Source: Streptomyces violens
GTDB taxonomy: Bacteria; Actinomycetota; Actinomycetes; Streptomycetales; Streptomycetaceae
Assembly (NCBI RefSeq): GCF_000717745.1
Contig: NZ_JOBH01000012.1
Span: 62,001-126,000 of the forward strand
Length of the DNA: 64,000 nucleotides
Reading direction: 5' to 3'
Positions 1 through 10,658 of this stretch are shown here, one piece after another (positions within the stretch are counted from its first letter, which is position 1; each line of letters opens with the position of its first letter). The notes beneath the pieces were generated by a model. The model ran no database searches and was not told the origin of the DNA. It was given only the letters and a program-made list of their open reading frames with translations. The position numbers and the translations under genes are program-made.

Positions 1-111
1 TGAGGATCTGCTGCCACTCCGCCCACACGTCGTGCCAGTCCTTCTCGTCCAGCTTCGGGTCGGGCAGCAGCCCCTTCTCATGGGCGAAGACACGGGCCGT
101 GGATGAGCGAG
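1..111 (-). pseudogene. Out-of-frame coding remnant at the window edge
   Basis: Just downstream of the stop of the lysozyme-like gene, a different minus-strand frame reads as convincing protein (ARVFAHEKGLLPD, then KLDEKDWHDVWAEWQQIL) up to the window edge. No convincing start or ribosome site precedes it; a TTG is the only nearby start. The simplest reading is that it belonged to the preceding gene or its neighbour and was displaced by a frameshift. It could instead be the 5' end of a separate gene running out of the window. No family is recognised. Confidence 0.3.
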
Positions 112-2882
<2,771 letters not shown>

Positions 2883-2897
2883 GGGCGGCTTAGGATC

Positions 2898-2934
2898 GTG
2901 GGTACCGGGGGCCGTACAGGCCACCGGTACCCAC
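2898..2934. promoter_or_regulatory. 11-bp inverted repeat between fadH and padR
   Basis: GTGGGTACCGG (2898-2908) and its exact complement (2924-2934) flank a 15-nt spacer, 16 nt after the fadH stop and 40 nt before the PadR start. It could be the terminator of fadH, although no T-run follows, or a palindromic PadR operator. The sequence alone does not decide. Confidence 0.5.
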
Positions 2935-2974
2935 ACCCCGGCAGCGCACGACCGCCACCCAGGAAGGCACCGCC

Positions 2975-3529
2975 ATGTCCCTCCCCCACGCGATCCTCAC
3001 AGCCCTGCTGGAGAAGCCGTCGTCGGGGCTGGAGCTGACGCGGCGGTTCGACCGGTCCATCCGGTACTTCTGGTCCGCGACCCACCAGCAGATCTACCGG
3101 GATCTGCGCAAGCTGGAGGAGTCGGGGCTGATCCACGCCCTGCCGCAGGCGCAGCCCTCCCGCGGCCAGAAGCGGGAGTACGAGGTGCTGCCGGCCGGCC
3201 GGGAGGCGCTCACCGCGTGGGTGGCGGAGCGGCAGGATCCCCGGGCCATGCGTGACCCGCTGCTGCTGCGGCTGCGGGCCGCCGCCGTGGTCGGCGCGAC
3301 CGGCCTGACGGCAGAGTTCCGTCGCCATCTCGCGCTGCACGAGGCGCAGTTGGCGGAGTACCACGAGATCGAGGCGCGCGATTTCCCGCCGGAGAAGACG
3401 GCGGAGGCGGACCGGCTGCAGCATCTCGTGCTGCGCGCCGGTATCGCCCAGGAGAGTTTCTGGGTTCAGTGGCTGACCGAGTCCCTCGCCGAACTGGAAG
3501 CGCTGGAGAGCCGGCCCGATGCGGGCTGA
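2975..3529 (+). CDS. PadR family transcriptional regulator
   Basis: A 184-residue DNA-binding regulator. Residues 1-80 form the PadR winged helix, with the typical opening HAILTALLEKPSSGLELTRR and YRDLRKLEESGLI; residues 95-180 form the helical C-terminal Vir-type dimerisation domain. AGGAAGG precedes ATG 2975. PadR proteins usually repress a neighbouring operon and respond to small aromatic or acyl ligands; the target here could be itself, fadH or the convergent acyl-CoA dehydrogenase locus. Its stop codon abuts the stop of the next gene with no intervening base. Confidence 0.88.
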   Translation: MSLPHAILTALLEKPSSGLELTRRFDRSIRYFWSATHQQIYRDLRKLEESGLIHALPQAQPSRGQKREYEVLPAGREALTAWVAERQDPRAMRDPLLLRLRAAAVVGATGLTAEFRRHLALHEAQLAEYHEIEARDFPPEKTAEADRLQHLVLRAGIAQESFWVQWLTESLAELEALESRPDAG

Positions 3530-4693
3530 TCAGTCCAGCCCGCCGCGCTTGACGAGCTGTGCGGCGATGACGTTCCGCTGGATCTCGTTGGTGCCCTCGC
3601 CGACGATCATCAGCGGTGCGTCGCGGAAGTACCGCTCGACGTCGTACTCGGTCGAGTAGCCGTAACCGCCGTGGATCCGGACGGCGTTGAGGGCGATCTC
3701 CATCGCCGTCTCGGAGGCGAAGAGCTTGGCCATGCCGGCTTCCATGTCGACCCGGCGGTCGGCGTCCGCCTCGCGGGCCGCGTGCAGGGTGAGCTGCCGG
3801 GCGGCGGTCAGCTTGGTTGCCATGTCGGCGAGGTGGTTGCCGACGGACTGGTGCTTCCAGATCGGCTTGCCGAAGGATTCGCGCTCCTGGGCGTATGCGA
3901 GGGAGTCTTCCAGTGCGGCCCGGCCCACGCCCAGCGCACGCGCCGCGACCTGGAGGCGTCCGGTCTCCAGGCCCTTCATCATCTGGGCGAAGCCCTTGCC
4001 CTCGACGCCGCCGAGCAACGCGTCGGGCGCGGCACGGTAGTTGTCGAAGGACAGCTCGCAGCTCTCGACGCCCTTGTAGCCGAGCTTGGGCAGGTCGCGG
4101 GAGACGGTGAGGCCCGGGCCGTGCTCGACGAGGAGGATGGAGATGCCCTGGTGGGCGGGGGTGGCGTCGGGGTCGGTCTTGCAGAGCAGGGCGATCAGCC
4201 CGGAGCGGCGTGCGTTGGTGATCCAGGTTTTGCTGCCGTTGACGAGATAACCCTGCTCGTCCTTACGGGCGTTGGTGAGCATGGCCTGGAGGTCGGAGCC
4301 GCCGCCCGGCTCGGTGAGCGCCATGGTCGCGCGGATCTCGCCGGTGGCCAGCTTCGGCAAGTACCGCTGCTTCTGCTCCTCCGTGCCGAAGTGCAGCAGC
4401 AGCTTGGCGACGACGGTGTGGCCGCCCATCGCGCCGGCCAGGCTCATCCAGCCGCGCGCCAGCTCCTCGGTGACCAGGACGTAGTAGGGCGTGGAGACCT
4501 TGGTACCGCCGTACTCCTCGGGGATGGCGAGCCCGTAGATGCCGAGCTCCTTCATCTTCTCGATGAGCGCTTCGGGGTAGGTGTTGGCGTGCTCGAGTTC
4601 CTGGACGACGGGTTTGACGTCCTTGTTCACGAAGTCGTGCACGGTCTCGACGACGAACCGCTCGTCCTCGGGGAGGGTGTCCAGGGTGCTCAT
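3530..4693 (-). CDS. Acyl-CoA dehydrogenase
   Basis: A 387-residue flavoenzyme introducing a C2-C3 double bond into an acyl-CoA. The family signatures are ALTEPGGGSD (FAD binding, about residue 125) and, near the C-terminus, RIHGGYGYSTEY and GEGTNEIQR, which surrounds the usual catalytic base region. It is the distal gene of a minus-strand unit with the CoA-transferase and MmgE/PrpD genes. In Pseudomonas itaconate loci an acyl-CoA dehydrogenase is also present without an assigned essential step. The substrate is therefore unknown; a short branched or dicarboxylic acyl-CoA is a reasonable guess from the neighbours. Confidence 0.85.
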   Translation of the reverse strand: MSTLDTLPEDERFVVETVHDFVNKDVKPVVQELEHANTYPEALIEKMKELGIYGLAIPEEYGGTKVSTPYYVLVTEELARGWMSLAGAMGGHTVVAKLLLHFGTEEQKQRYLPKLATGEIRATMALTEPGGGSDLQAMLTNARKDEQGYLVNGSKTWITNARRSGLIALLCKTDPDATPAHQGISILLVEHGPGLTVSRDLPKLGYKGVESCELSFDNYRAAPDALLGGVEGKGFAQMMKGLETGRLQVAARALGVGRAALEDSLAYAQERESFGKPIWKHQSVGNHLADMATKLTAARQLTLHAAREADADRRVDMEAGMAKLFASETAMEIALNAVRIHGGYGYSTEYDVERYFRDAPLMIVGEGTNEIQRNVIAAQLVKRGGLD

Positions 4694-4717
4694 GCGGGTC
4701 CCTTCGGTGAATCCGGA

Positions 4718-4761
4718 GTCAGATGACGGAGTCGGATGACGGGGTCAGATGACGGAGTCGG
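4718..4761. repeat. 26-bp tandem duplication over a stop codon
   Basis: An 18-nt sequence (GTCAGATGACGGAGTCGG on the plus strand) occurs at 4718-4735 and again at 4744-4761. The second copy contains the last codons and the TGA of the CoA-transferase gene; the first lies just past the stop, so the 3' end of the gene has been duplicated in tandem. Confidence 0.8.
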
Positions 4762-5935
4762 CGCGGAGGGCCGCGAGGTCGTCGGGCGTGCGGCCGAGTG
4801 CGGTGAGGATGGCGTCGGTGTGTTCGCCGACGGCCGGTACGGGGTCCATGCGGGCGGTGAGTCCGGCGAGGTCGGCGGGCGGAAGGAGGGCCTGCACGGT
4901 GGCGCCGGGGACGGCGACCTCGCGCCAGCGGTCGCGGCCTTCGAGGACCGGGTGGTCGAGGAATTCGGCGACGGAGTTGACGCCGGCGTTGGCGACGCCG
5001 ATCTCCTCCAGGACCTTCATGATGTCGGCGGCGTCGGAGCGGGCGAAGCGCTCGGCGACGATCGCGTTGAGCTCGTCGCGGTGGGTGACACGGTCGGAGC
5101 CGGTGGCGAACCGCGGGTCGTCGGTCAGCTCGGGCCGGCCGAGGAACTCCCGGCACAGTGCGGCCCATTCGCGCTCGTTCTGGATGGAGAAGAGCACGTC
5201 CTTGCCGTCGGCCGCGGTGTAGGCGCCGTACGGGGCGATGGTGGCGTGCTGGGTGCCGACGCGCGGCGGCTGGCTGCCGCTGTGCCGAGTGTAGTAGGCG
5301 GGCTGGCTCATCCACTCCGCGAGCGCCTCGAAGAGGGAGACCTCGACGGGCCGGACGACACCGGTCGTGGCGCGCGCGAAGAGCGCCGTCAGGATGCCGC
5401 TGTAGGCGTACATCCCTGCCGAGATGTCGGCGACGGACACGCCGACCCGAGCGGCCTCGTCGGCGCTGCCGGTGAGCGAGACCAGTCCGGTCTGGCACTG
5501 GACGAGCAGGTCGTACGCCTTGCGGTCGGCCCAGGGGCCGCTGGTGCCGTAGCCGGAGACCGTACAGGGGATCAGCCGCGGGTAGCGGGCGGTGAGTGCG
5601 TCGGCGCCGAGGCCGAGGCGGTCGGCGGCGCCGGGGGCGAGATTCTGTACGAACACATCGGCGTCGGCGAGGAGTTGGTGGAGTATCTCGCGGCCGCGCT
5701 CGTCCTTGAGGTCGAGGGTGAGGCTCTCCTTGGAGCGGTTCAGCCAGACGAAGTAACTGGAGTGGCCGTGGACCGTGGTGTCGTAGCGGCGGGCGAAGTC
5801 GCCGTCCCCCGGGCGCTCGATCTTGATGACGCGGGCGCCGAGGTCGGCGAGCTGGCGGGTGGCGAAGGGGGCCGCCACAGCCTGCTCGATGCTGACGACG
5901 GTGATGCCTTCGAGGGGGCGCTGCTGATCCTGCAT
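4745..5935 (-). CDS. CaiB/BaiF family CoA-transferase (candidate itaconate CoA-transferase)
   Basis: A 396-residue class III CoA-transferase moving CoA from an acyl-CoA donor (often succinyl-CoA) to a carboxylate. It opens with GITVVSIEQAVAAPFATRQL and DLGARVIKIERPGDGDFAR, typical of the family; the Asp of AYDLLVQ fits the position of the catalytic aspartate. ATG 5935 was chosen because it shares one base with the TGA of the upstream MmgE/PrpD gene (TGATG), indicating translational coupling; a longer open frame lacks coding character. With the hydratase and lyase genes across the divergent promoter it matches Ict of bacterial itaconate degradation. Mesaconate or another C5 acid is an alternative substrate. 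Confidence 0.85.
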   Translation of the reverse strand: MQDQQRPLEGITVVSIEQAVAAPFATRQLADLGARVIKIERPGDGDFARRYDTTVHGHSSYFVWLNRSKESLTLDLKDERGREILHQLLADADVFVQNLAPGAADRLGLGADALTARYPRLIPCTVSGYGTSGPWADRKAYDLLVQCQTGLVSLTGSADEAARVGVSVADISAGMYAYSGILTALFARATTGVVRPVEVSLFEALAEWMSQPAYYTRHSGSQPPRVGTQHATIAPYGAYTAADGKDVLFSIQNEREWAALCREFLGRPELTDDPRFATGSDRVTHRDELNAIVAERFARSDAADIMKVLEEIGVANAGVNSVAEFLDHPVLEGRDRWREVAVPGATVQALLPPADLAGLTARMDPVPAVGEHTDAILTALGRTPDDLAALRADSVI

Positions 5936-7182
5936 CAGTACTCCTTGCCTGTACGGCCGTTGGCGGCGGGGAACGCCGTCCGCATCAGCTCGGCCGCGCC
6001 CTCCCACGTGATGCCCGCGAGCAGCTCCGGTACGTCGGGGCCGCAGGCGGCGAACTTGGCGCGCAGTTCGTCGTCGGTGGGCGGGCGCTGCGGGGAGCCG
6101 GGCGGCAGGGCCAGCGCGGAGTGCAGGGCGGTGCCGTCGGCGAAGTCGAGGCGGAGGGCGACCTCGCCGTCGAGGAGGGTGGTGGTTTCGCCGGGCCGCC
6201 GGTCGACGGTGACCCGGCGGAGGAGCTGCTGTGCCTCGGGGCGGTTCACGGCGTCGTCGGTGAAGCTGTCGAAGCCGGGGTAGGCGTCGAGGAGCGCGGT
6301 GGCGACGGCGTACGGCATGGAGAACTTGCCCTCCAGGCCGGTGGCGGGCCGGTCGTGGAGCAGGGGGTGGACGGTGCCCGCCGGGGTGGTGACGGTGACG
6401 CCCGTCAGCTCGCCGACCGCCTTGTCGTGGAGCTCGCGGATCTCGCGGATCTCTCGGAGTGCGGCGATCGGCCGCTGCATGGCGTAGCAGCAGGGGTACA
6501 TCTTGATCGCGAGGCCGCCGGGGACGGCCGGGGCCGCGGGGAATTCGGTGGCCGGGGTGCCGCCAACGCGCTCCAGCCAGGCGTCCAGGGCGCGCGGGTC
6601 GGCGGTGGCGCCCGCCTGCGCGAGCCGCGCGGCCCGTACACCGGCGTCCGCGGCGAAGCCCACCTGCAGGGACTTGCTGTGCGTACCGAACGCCTCCTGC
6701 ACGCCGCCGGCCGCGGGCACGGCGAGCGCCATCGCGGTGGCGAGCCTCTCGGGGCCGAGTCCGAGGGCGACGCCGGCCGCGACGGCGGCGGCCGGGGCGC
6801 CCGCGGTGCAGGTCGCGTGCCAGCCGCTCGCGTAGTGCCCCCAGCCGAGCATCGCGCCGAGCCGGGCCATGACGCCGGCGCCCGCGAGATAGGCGCGCGC
6901 GTCGCCGCCGGCGGCGAGCACGGCCGGGACGGTGACCACGGAGATATGGGTGGTGCTCTCGATGTGCAGGTCGTCAAAGTCCAGTACGTGTGCCATGGCC
7001 GCCCAGCGGGCCGCGTCCGGGAGCGGCGCCGCGATCGGCTGCAGTGGGTGCGCGCGGGCGGCCAGGGCGACGGCGACGGTGTCGGCCAGCGCGCGGCCGG
7101 CGAGCGCCAGGTCGTCGGGGTCTGCCCGGTGGTCGTGGGCCCACTGGGCGAGGGCTCGGGCGGCGGTCTCCGAAGCGGTCAT
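5935..7182 (-). CDS. MmgE/PrpD family protein
   Basis: A 415-residue member of the family containing 2-methylcitrate dehydratase, cis-aconitate decarboxylase and the itaconate-locus PrpD-like proteins. The N-terminal helical domain carries HVLDFDDLHIESTTHISVVTVPAVLAAG, the characteristic substrate-binding block with conserved Asp and His residues. ATG 7182 has a strong site (GGAGGGG) 5 nt upstream. It is the first gene of the minus unit. P. aeruginosa itaconate loci also contain an MmgE/PrpD gene between the CoA-transferase and acyl-CoA dehydrogenase genes. Reaction undefined; it might interconvert or isomerise a C5-C7 tricarboxylate. Confidence 0.82.
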   Translation of the reverse strand: MTASETAARALAQWAHDHRADPDDLALAGRALADTVAVALAARAHPLQPIAAPLPDAARWAAMAHVLDFDDLHIESTTHISVVTVPAVLAAGGDARAYLAGAGVMARLGAMLGWGHYASGWHATCTAGAPAAAVAAGVALGLGPERLATAMALAVPAAGGVQEAFGTHSKSLQVGFAADAGVRAARLAQAGATADPRALDAWLERVGGTPATEFPAAPAVPGGLAIKMYPCCYAMQRPIAALREIREIRELHDKAVGELTGVTVTTPAGTVHPLLHDRPATGLEGKFSMPYAVATALLDAYPGFDSFTDDAVNRPEAQQLLRRVTVDRRPGETTTLLDGEVALRLDFADGTALHSALALPPGSPQRPPTDDELRAKFAACGPDVPELLAGITWEGAAELMRTAFPAANGRTGKEY

Positions 7183-7455
7183 GCGGTCCCCTCCGTGATG
7201 CGGCGACCGCCGGCGGTCCGGCCGACGGCTCCTCTGCCGCAGATTTGTACGGCCAAATGATCGCCGTGTCAACGGTGCCGGACGGGCCTCGGAATCCCCT
7301 GTCCATCCTTGAACAGTGGCCCCTTGACGCCGCCGTGAGCCGGGCCACAGAATGCCGACGCCGTACGCCATACGTCACACGGGAAGCCGCTTTGTACGTA
7401 ACGATGGTGTACATGTCCGCGCTAAATGGCCGCCTGTTTCTGGGAAGGAGCCCCC
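7183..7455. promoter_or_regulatory. Divergent promoter region with TTTGTACG repeats
   Basis: The 273-bp spacer between the two halves of the putative itaconate locus holds no gene. The octamer TTTGTACG occurs at 7244-7251, near the MmgE/PrpD side, and at 7391-7398, near the hydratase side. TGTAC recurs at 7409-7413. These are candidate operators for the GntR regulator encoded at the end of the plus unit. AAGGAG at 7445-7449 is the hydratase ribosome site. Confidence 0.45.
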
Positions 7456-8349
7456 ATGCCCGGCGCCCCCGCCGACCTCGGCGTCCTCGAAGAGACCGCC
7501 CGTAGCTGGCATCCGGCCGACACCAGCGCCACCGATCCCCTCGCCCCGGCCCCGGTCGCCGCGCTCTCCGCCGTGCTGGACCTGCCGGAGCCGGTGGCCG
7601 CCGCCGGGCAGCCGCTGCCGCCGCTGTGGCACTGGCTGCACTTCCTGGGCTGGGCCCGGCAGAGCGAGCTGGGCCCGGACGGGCATCTGCGCGACGGTCA
7701 CTTCCTGCCGCCGCTGCCCGAGCGGCGCCGGATGTTCGCGGGCGGCCGCCTGGAGGTGCGTACGCCCCTGACCGTGGGCCGCCCCGCCGAGCAGACCAGC
7801 GGCGTGGCCAAGATCGAGGCCAAGAAGGGCCGCACCGGCGGACTGCTGTTCGTCACCGTACGCAGCGAGTTCCGGCAGGACGGCGAGGTGCGGGTGGCCG
7901 AGGAGCAGGACATCGTCTACCGCAGCGGCGGGGACGCTCCCGTACCGGACCGGCTCACGCTCGACCTCGCTGCCGAGCCGCAGAGCGACGCGCCGTGGCA
8001 GTCGCCGTGGACCACCGACCCGGCCGTCCTCTTCCGCGTCAGCGCGCTGACCGCCAACGCGCACCGCATCCACTACGACGAGCCCTACGTCACCGGCGTC
8101 GAGGGCTACCCGGGCCTGGTCGTGCACGGCCCGCTGCTCGTCCTGCAGATGCTGGAGCTGGTCCGCCGCCGCGCGCCCGAGCGCACCGTCCGCACCCTCT
8201 CCTACCGGCTGCGCACCCCGGCGTTCTGCGGCGAGCGGCTGCTGTCCTGCGGCACGCCGTTCGAGGACGGCGCCGCGTCGGGCGTGCGGCTCTCGGTCGC
8301 CGGGCCGCGCGCGGCGGAGCACGCCACGGCGGAGGTGACGTTCGCATGA
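7456..8349 (+). CDS. MaoC-like/FAS1-type dehydratase (candidate itaconyl-CoA hydratase)
   Basis: A 297-residue double-hotdog protein of the FAS1-like dehydratase/HTD2 type, to which mesaconyl-C4-CoA hydratase and itaconyl-CoA hydratase (Ich) belong. The C-terminal half contains RVSALTANAHRIHYDEPY followed by GYPGLVVHGPLL, the hydratase-2 type motif with Asn, His and Tyr in place. ATG 7456 follows GGGAAGGAG. It overlaps the CitE-like lyase gene by four bases (ATGA). Hydration of itaconyl-CoA to (S)-citramalyl-CoA is inferred from the gene set; the fold assignment is firmer than the substrate. Confidence 0.82.
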   Translation: MPGAPADLGVLEETARSWHPADTSATDPLAPAPVAALSAVLDLPEPVAAAGQPLPPLWHWLHFLGWARQSELGPDGHLRDGHFLPPLPERRRMFAGGRLEVRTPLTVGRPAEQTSGVAKIEAKKGRTGGLLFVTVRSEFRQDGEVRVAEEQDIVYRSGGDAPVPDRLTLDLAAEPQSDAPWQSPWTTDPAVLFRVSALTANAHRIHYDEPYVTGVEGYPGLVVHGPLLVLQMLELVRRRAPERTVRTLSYRLRTPAFCGERLLSCGTPFEDGAASGVRLSVAGPRAAEHATAEVTFA

Positions 8350-9200
8350 CCGGCACCGAGGCACCCTCGTCCGGGCAGCCGACCGAGGCACCCTCGTACG
8401 CGCAGGCGCTCGCCGCGGCGCGCAGCCTGCTCTTCGTCCCCGGCCACCGCGCCGACCGGTTCGCGAAGGCGGCCGCGGCGGGCGCGGACGGGGTGATCGT
8501 GGACCTGGAGGACGCGGTCGCGCCGGACGGGAAGGACGCCGCGCGGGACGACGTGGCCATGTGGCTGGCGGGCGGCGCGCGGGCCGTGGTGCGGGTCAAC
8601 GCGCACGGCACCGAGTGGTTCGAGGCCGATCTGGCGATGGCGGCGGCGCACGGCGCGCCCGTCATGCTGCCCAAGGCCGAGGACCCCGCCGTCCTTGCGT
8701 CCATCGCCTGCCGTACGGGTGGCCGCAGCCCGGTACTGGCGCTGATCGAGACCGCGGCCGGGGTGGAGAACGCCGCCGCGCTGTGCCGCGCCCCGAACCT
8801 CGTCCGGGCCGCGTTCGGCAATATCGACCTGGCGGCCCAGCTCGGCGTGGACCCCGACGACCACCAGGCACTGGCGTACGCGCGCTCGCGCGTGGTCTGC
8901 GCCTCGGCGGCGGCCGGGCTCGCGCCGCCGCTCGACGGCGTCACGGCGGCTCTCTCGGCCGACGGCCCGCTGCCGTCGGACATCGCGCACGCCCGGAGGA
9001 TGGGCTTCGCCGGCAAGCTCTGCATCCACCCGCGTCAACTCGACGCCGTACACGAAGGGTTCACTCCATCGGCGGCCGAACAGGACTGGGCGCGGCGCGT
9101 ACTGACGGCGGGCGAGGCGGTCACCGTGGTCGACGGGCAGATGGTGGACCGCCCGGTACTGGAGCGGGCCCGCCGCATCCTGCGGGCGACCGGCGGCTGA
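8346..9200 (+). CDS. HpcH/HpaI (CitE-like) lyase, candidate citramalyl-CoA lyase
   Basis: A 284-residue TIM-barrel C-C lyase of the citrate lyase beta / malyl-CoA lyase family. Motifs in order: RSLLFVPGHRADRFAKA (N-terminal strand and CoA region), GVIVDLEDAVAPDGK (metal/substrate region), ALIETAAGVENA (metal-binding Glu), and GFAGKLCIHPRQ near the C-terminus. The start overlaps the hydratase stop as ATGA. In itaconate degradation the third enzyme, Ccl, cleaves citramalyl-CoA to pyruvate and acetyl-CoA; that role fits here. Malyl-CoA or beta-methylmalyl-CoA cleavage cannot be excluded from sequence. Confidence 0.85.
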   Translation: MTGTEAPSSGQPTEAPSYAQALAAARSLLFVPGHRADRFAKAAAAGADGVIVDLEDAVAPDGKDAARDDVAMWLAGGARAVVRVNAHGTEWFEADLAMAAAHGAPVMLPKAEDPAVLASIACRTGGRSPVLALIETAAGVENAAALCRAPNLVRAAFGNIDLAAQLGVDPDDHQALAYARSRVVCASAAAGLAPPLDGVTAALSADGPLPSDIAHARRMGFAGKLCIHPRQLDAVHEGFTPSAAEQDWARRVLTAGEAVTVVDGQMVDRPVLERARRILRATGG

Positions 9201-9255
9201 GCGGCCGTCCCCGCAGGTGACCCGCCCGTTGCGCGGCCGATAAGCTGGCCGTCTT

Positions 9256-9273
9256 CCTGTCCGGCCTGTCCGG
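9256..9273 (+). repeat. Tandem CCTGTCCGG repeats upstream of the GntR gene
   Basis: Two adjacent 9-bp copies lie 45 nt upstream of the GntR start, and a related ACTGTCCGA follows at about 9283. TCCGGCCTGTCCGGA within it is an interrupted palindrome. It is a possible autoregulatory site; no other support. Confidence 0.4.
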
Positions 9274-9317
9274 ACCACGCAAACTGTCCGACCTATCCGA
9301 ACGGCGACGAGGATGTG

Positions 9318-10061
9318 ATGGCGGCCAACAAGCCGGCCCGTGGGCGGTCCGCGTACCAGCAGCTCGCGGACGACCTGCGCACGGATCTCGCGGGCGACCG
9401 GTACCCCAAGGGGGTGCGGCTGCCGACGGAGGCCGAGCTGGCCGAGACGTACCGAGTCAGCCGCCAGACGGTGCGCCGCGCCTTCCACGATCTGGTCGCC
9501 GAGGGCCTGGTGTACCGGGTCCCCGGGCGCGGCACGTTCGCCGCGCCGCGCGACGGCCGGTACCTCCGCAGGTTCGGCTCGGTGGACGATCTGATGGGGC
9601 TGTCCCTGGACACCACCATGCAGCTCTCCAGCCCGCTGCGGCGGCGCGTGGACATCGACGCGGCCGGGCGGCTGCGGCTGGACAGCGACATGGTGCACAC
9701 CCTCGCCTTCCGCCGGTTCCACGACGACGTGCCGTTCTGCCACACCACGGTGTGGCTGCCGCCGGACGTCGGCGAGACGCTGACCGATGTGGATCAGCTC
9801 ACCGAGACCGGCGCGCGCTCCACGTTCACCATCATCGGCCTGCTGGACGACCGGCTGGACTCGCCGATCACGGAGGCCGAGCAGTCGATCACGGTCGCGC
9901 CGGCGCCGGACGCCGTCGCGGAGGAGCTGGCGTGCGAGCCGCACCACCCGCTGCTGCGCATCGATCGCCTCTACACAACCTCCGAAGGCCGACGCGTCGA
10001 GCTCGCCATCAGCTACTTCCTGCCGGAGCAGTACTCCTACCGGGTGCGCCTGCGCCGCTGA
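9318..10061 (+). CDS. GntR family regulator, HutC/UTRA type
   Basis: A 247-residue regulator. Residues 10-80 form the GntR winged helix (YQQLADDLRTDLAGDRY, then LPTEAELAETYRVSRQTVRRA); residues 95-245 form a UTRA ligand-binding domain ending RVELAISYFLPEQYSYRVRL. ATG 9318 follows GAGGA; a GTG immediately before (9315) is an equally possible start. It follows the CitE-like gene in the same direction after about 115 nt, so it probably controls the divergent CoA-transferase/hydratase units. Pseudomonas itaconate loci use a LysR regulator instead, so the effector should not be assumed. Confidence 0.85.
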   Translation: MAANKPARGRSAYQQLADDLRTDLAGDRYPKGVRLPTEAELAETYRVSRQTVRRAFHDLVAEGLVYRVPGRGTFAAPRDGRYLRRFGSVDDLMGLSLDTTMQLSSPLRRRVDIDAAGRLRLDSDMVHTLAFRRFHDDVPFCHTTVWLPPDVGETLTDVDQLTETGARSTFTIIGLLDDRLDSPITEAEQSITVAPAPDAVAEELACEPHHPLLRIDRLYTTSEGRRVELAISYFLPEQYSYRVRLRR

Positions 10062-10068
10062 CGGTCGG

Positions 10069-10632
10069 TCATGTAGCGGCGGGCGGGCGGTTGTTCAGGA
10101 TGCGCTGGAAGAGCCGGATGTCCTGCCACTCGCCGTTGATGTGGAGGTAACGCGGCGCGACGCCGTAGGGCTCGAAGCCGCACTTCTCCAGGACGCGCTG
10201 CGAGCCGACGTTGTGCAGCAGCGTGCCCGCTTCGAGGCGGTGCAGCCCGCCCTCCTCGTCGGCGTACCGGGCGACCGCCTCGACGGCCGCGCTCGCCAGG
10301 CCCTTCCCGGCGTGGTCGACGTCGATCCAGTAACCGAGCTTCCCACTGCAGGACGGGCCGTAATGGATGCCGGACAGGGTGATCACGCCGACGATCCGGG
10401 GGCCGTCCGTCAGCACCCACAGCGCCATTCGCCCGGCTTCCCGCTCCGCCAACTGGCCCATGAGCCGGGCATGTTGACCCTCGACGGTGTAGAAATCCTC
10501 GCCCCGCCGCGGGTCCCAGGGGCGCAGGTGCTCGCGGTTGTGCAGATACGCCGCGAGCAACGCCTCGGCGTCGGTGGCGGCGGCCGGCCGCATGACGACA
10601 CCGCCCGGCAGAACATATGTGTCACTGACCAT
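10069..10632 (-). CDS. GNAT family N-acetyltransferase (RimJ/RimL type)
   Basis: A 187-residue acetyltransferase. Residues 12-110 contain the N-terminal strand and loops; GYWIDVDHAGKGLASAAVEAVARYA (positions about 102-126) contains the acetyl-CoA pyrophosphate-binding loop; RVLEKCGFEPYG is the usual C-terminal motif. It ends with YLHINGEWQDIRLFQRI, as in RimJ/RimL ribosomal-protein acetyltransferases. ATG 10632 was chosen because upstream residues are not family-like. It converges on the GntR gene with a 7-nt gap. Actual substrate unknown. Confidence 0.83.
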   Translation of the reverse strand: MVSDTYVLPGGVVMRPAAATDAEALLAAYLHNREHLRPWDPRRGEDFYTVEGQHARLMGQLAEREAGRMALWVLTDGPRIVGVITLSGIHYGPSCSGKLGYWIDVDHAGKGLASAAVEAVARYADEEGGLHRLEAGTLLHNVGSQRVLEKCGFEPYGVAPRYLHINGEWQDIRLFQRILNNRPPAAT

Positions 10633-10658
10633 GCCCGTCACAGTAACCCCGTCGCGCG

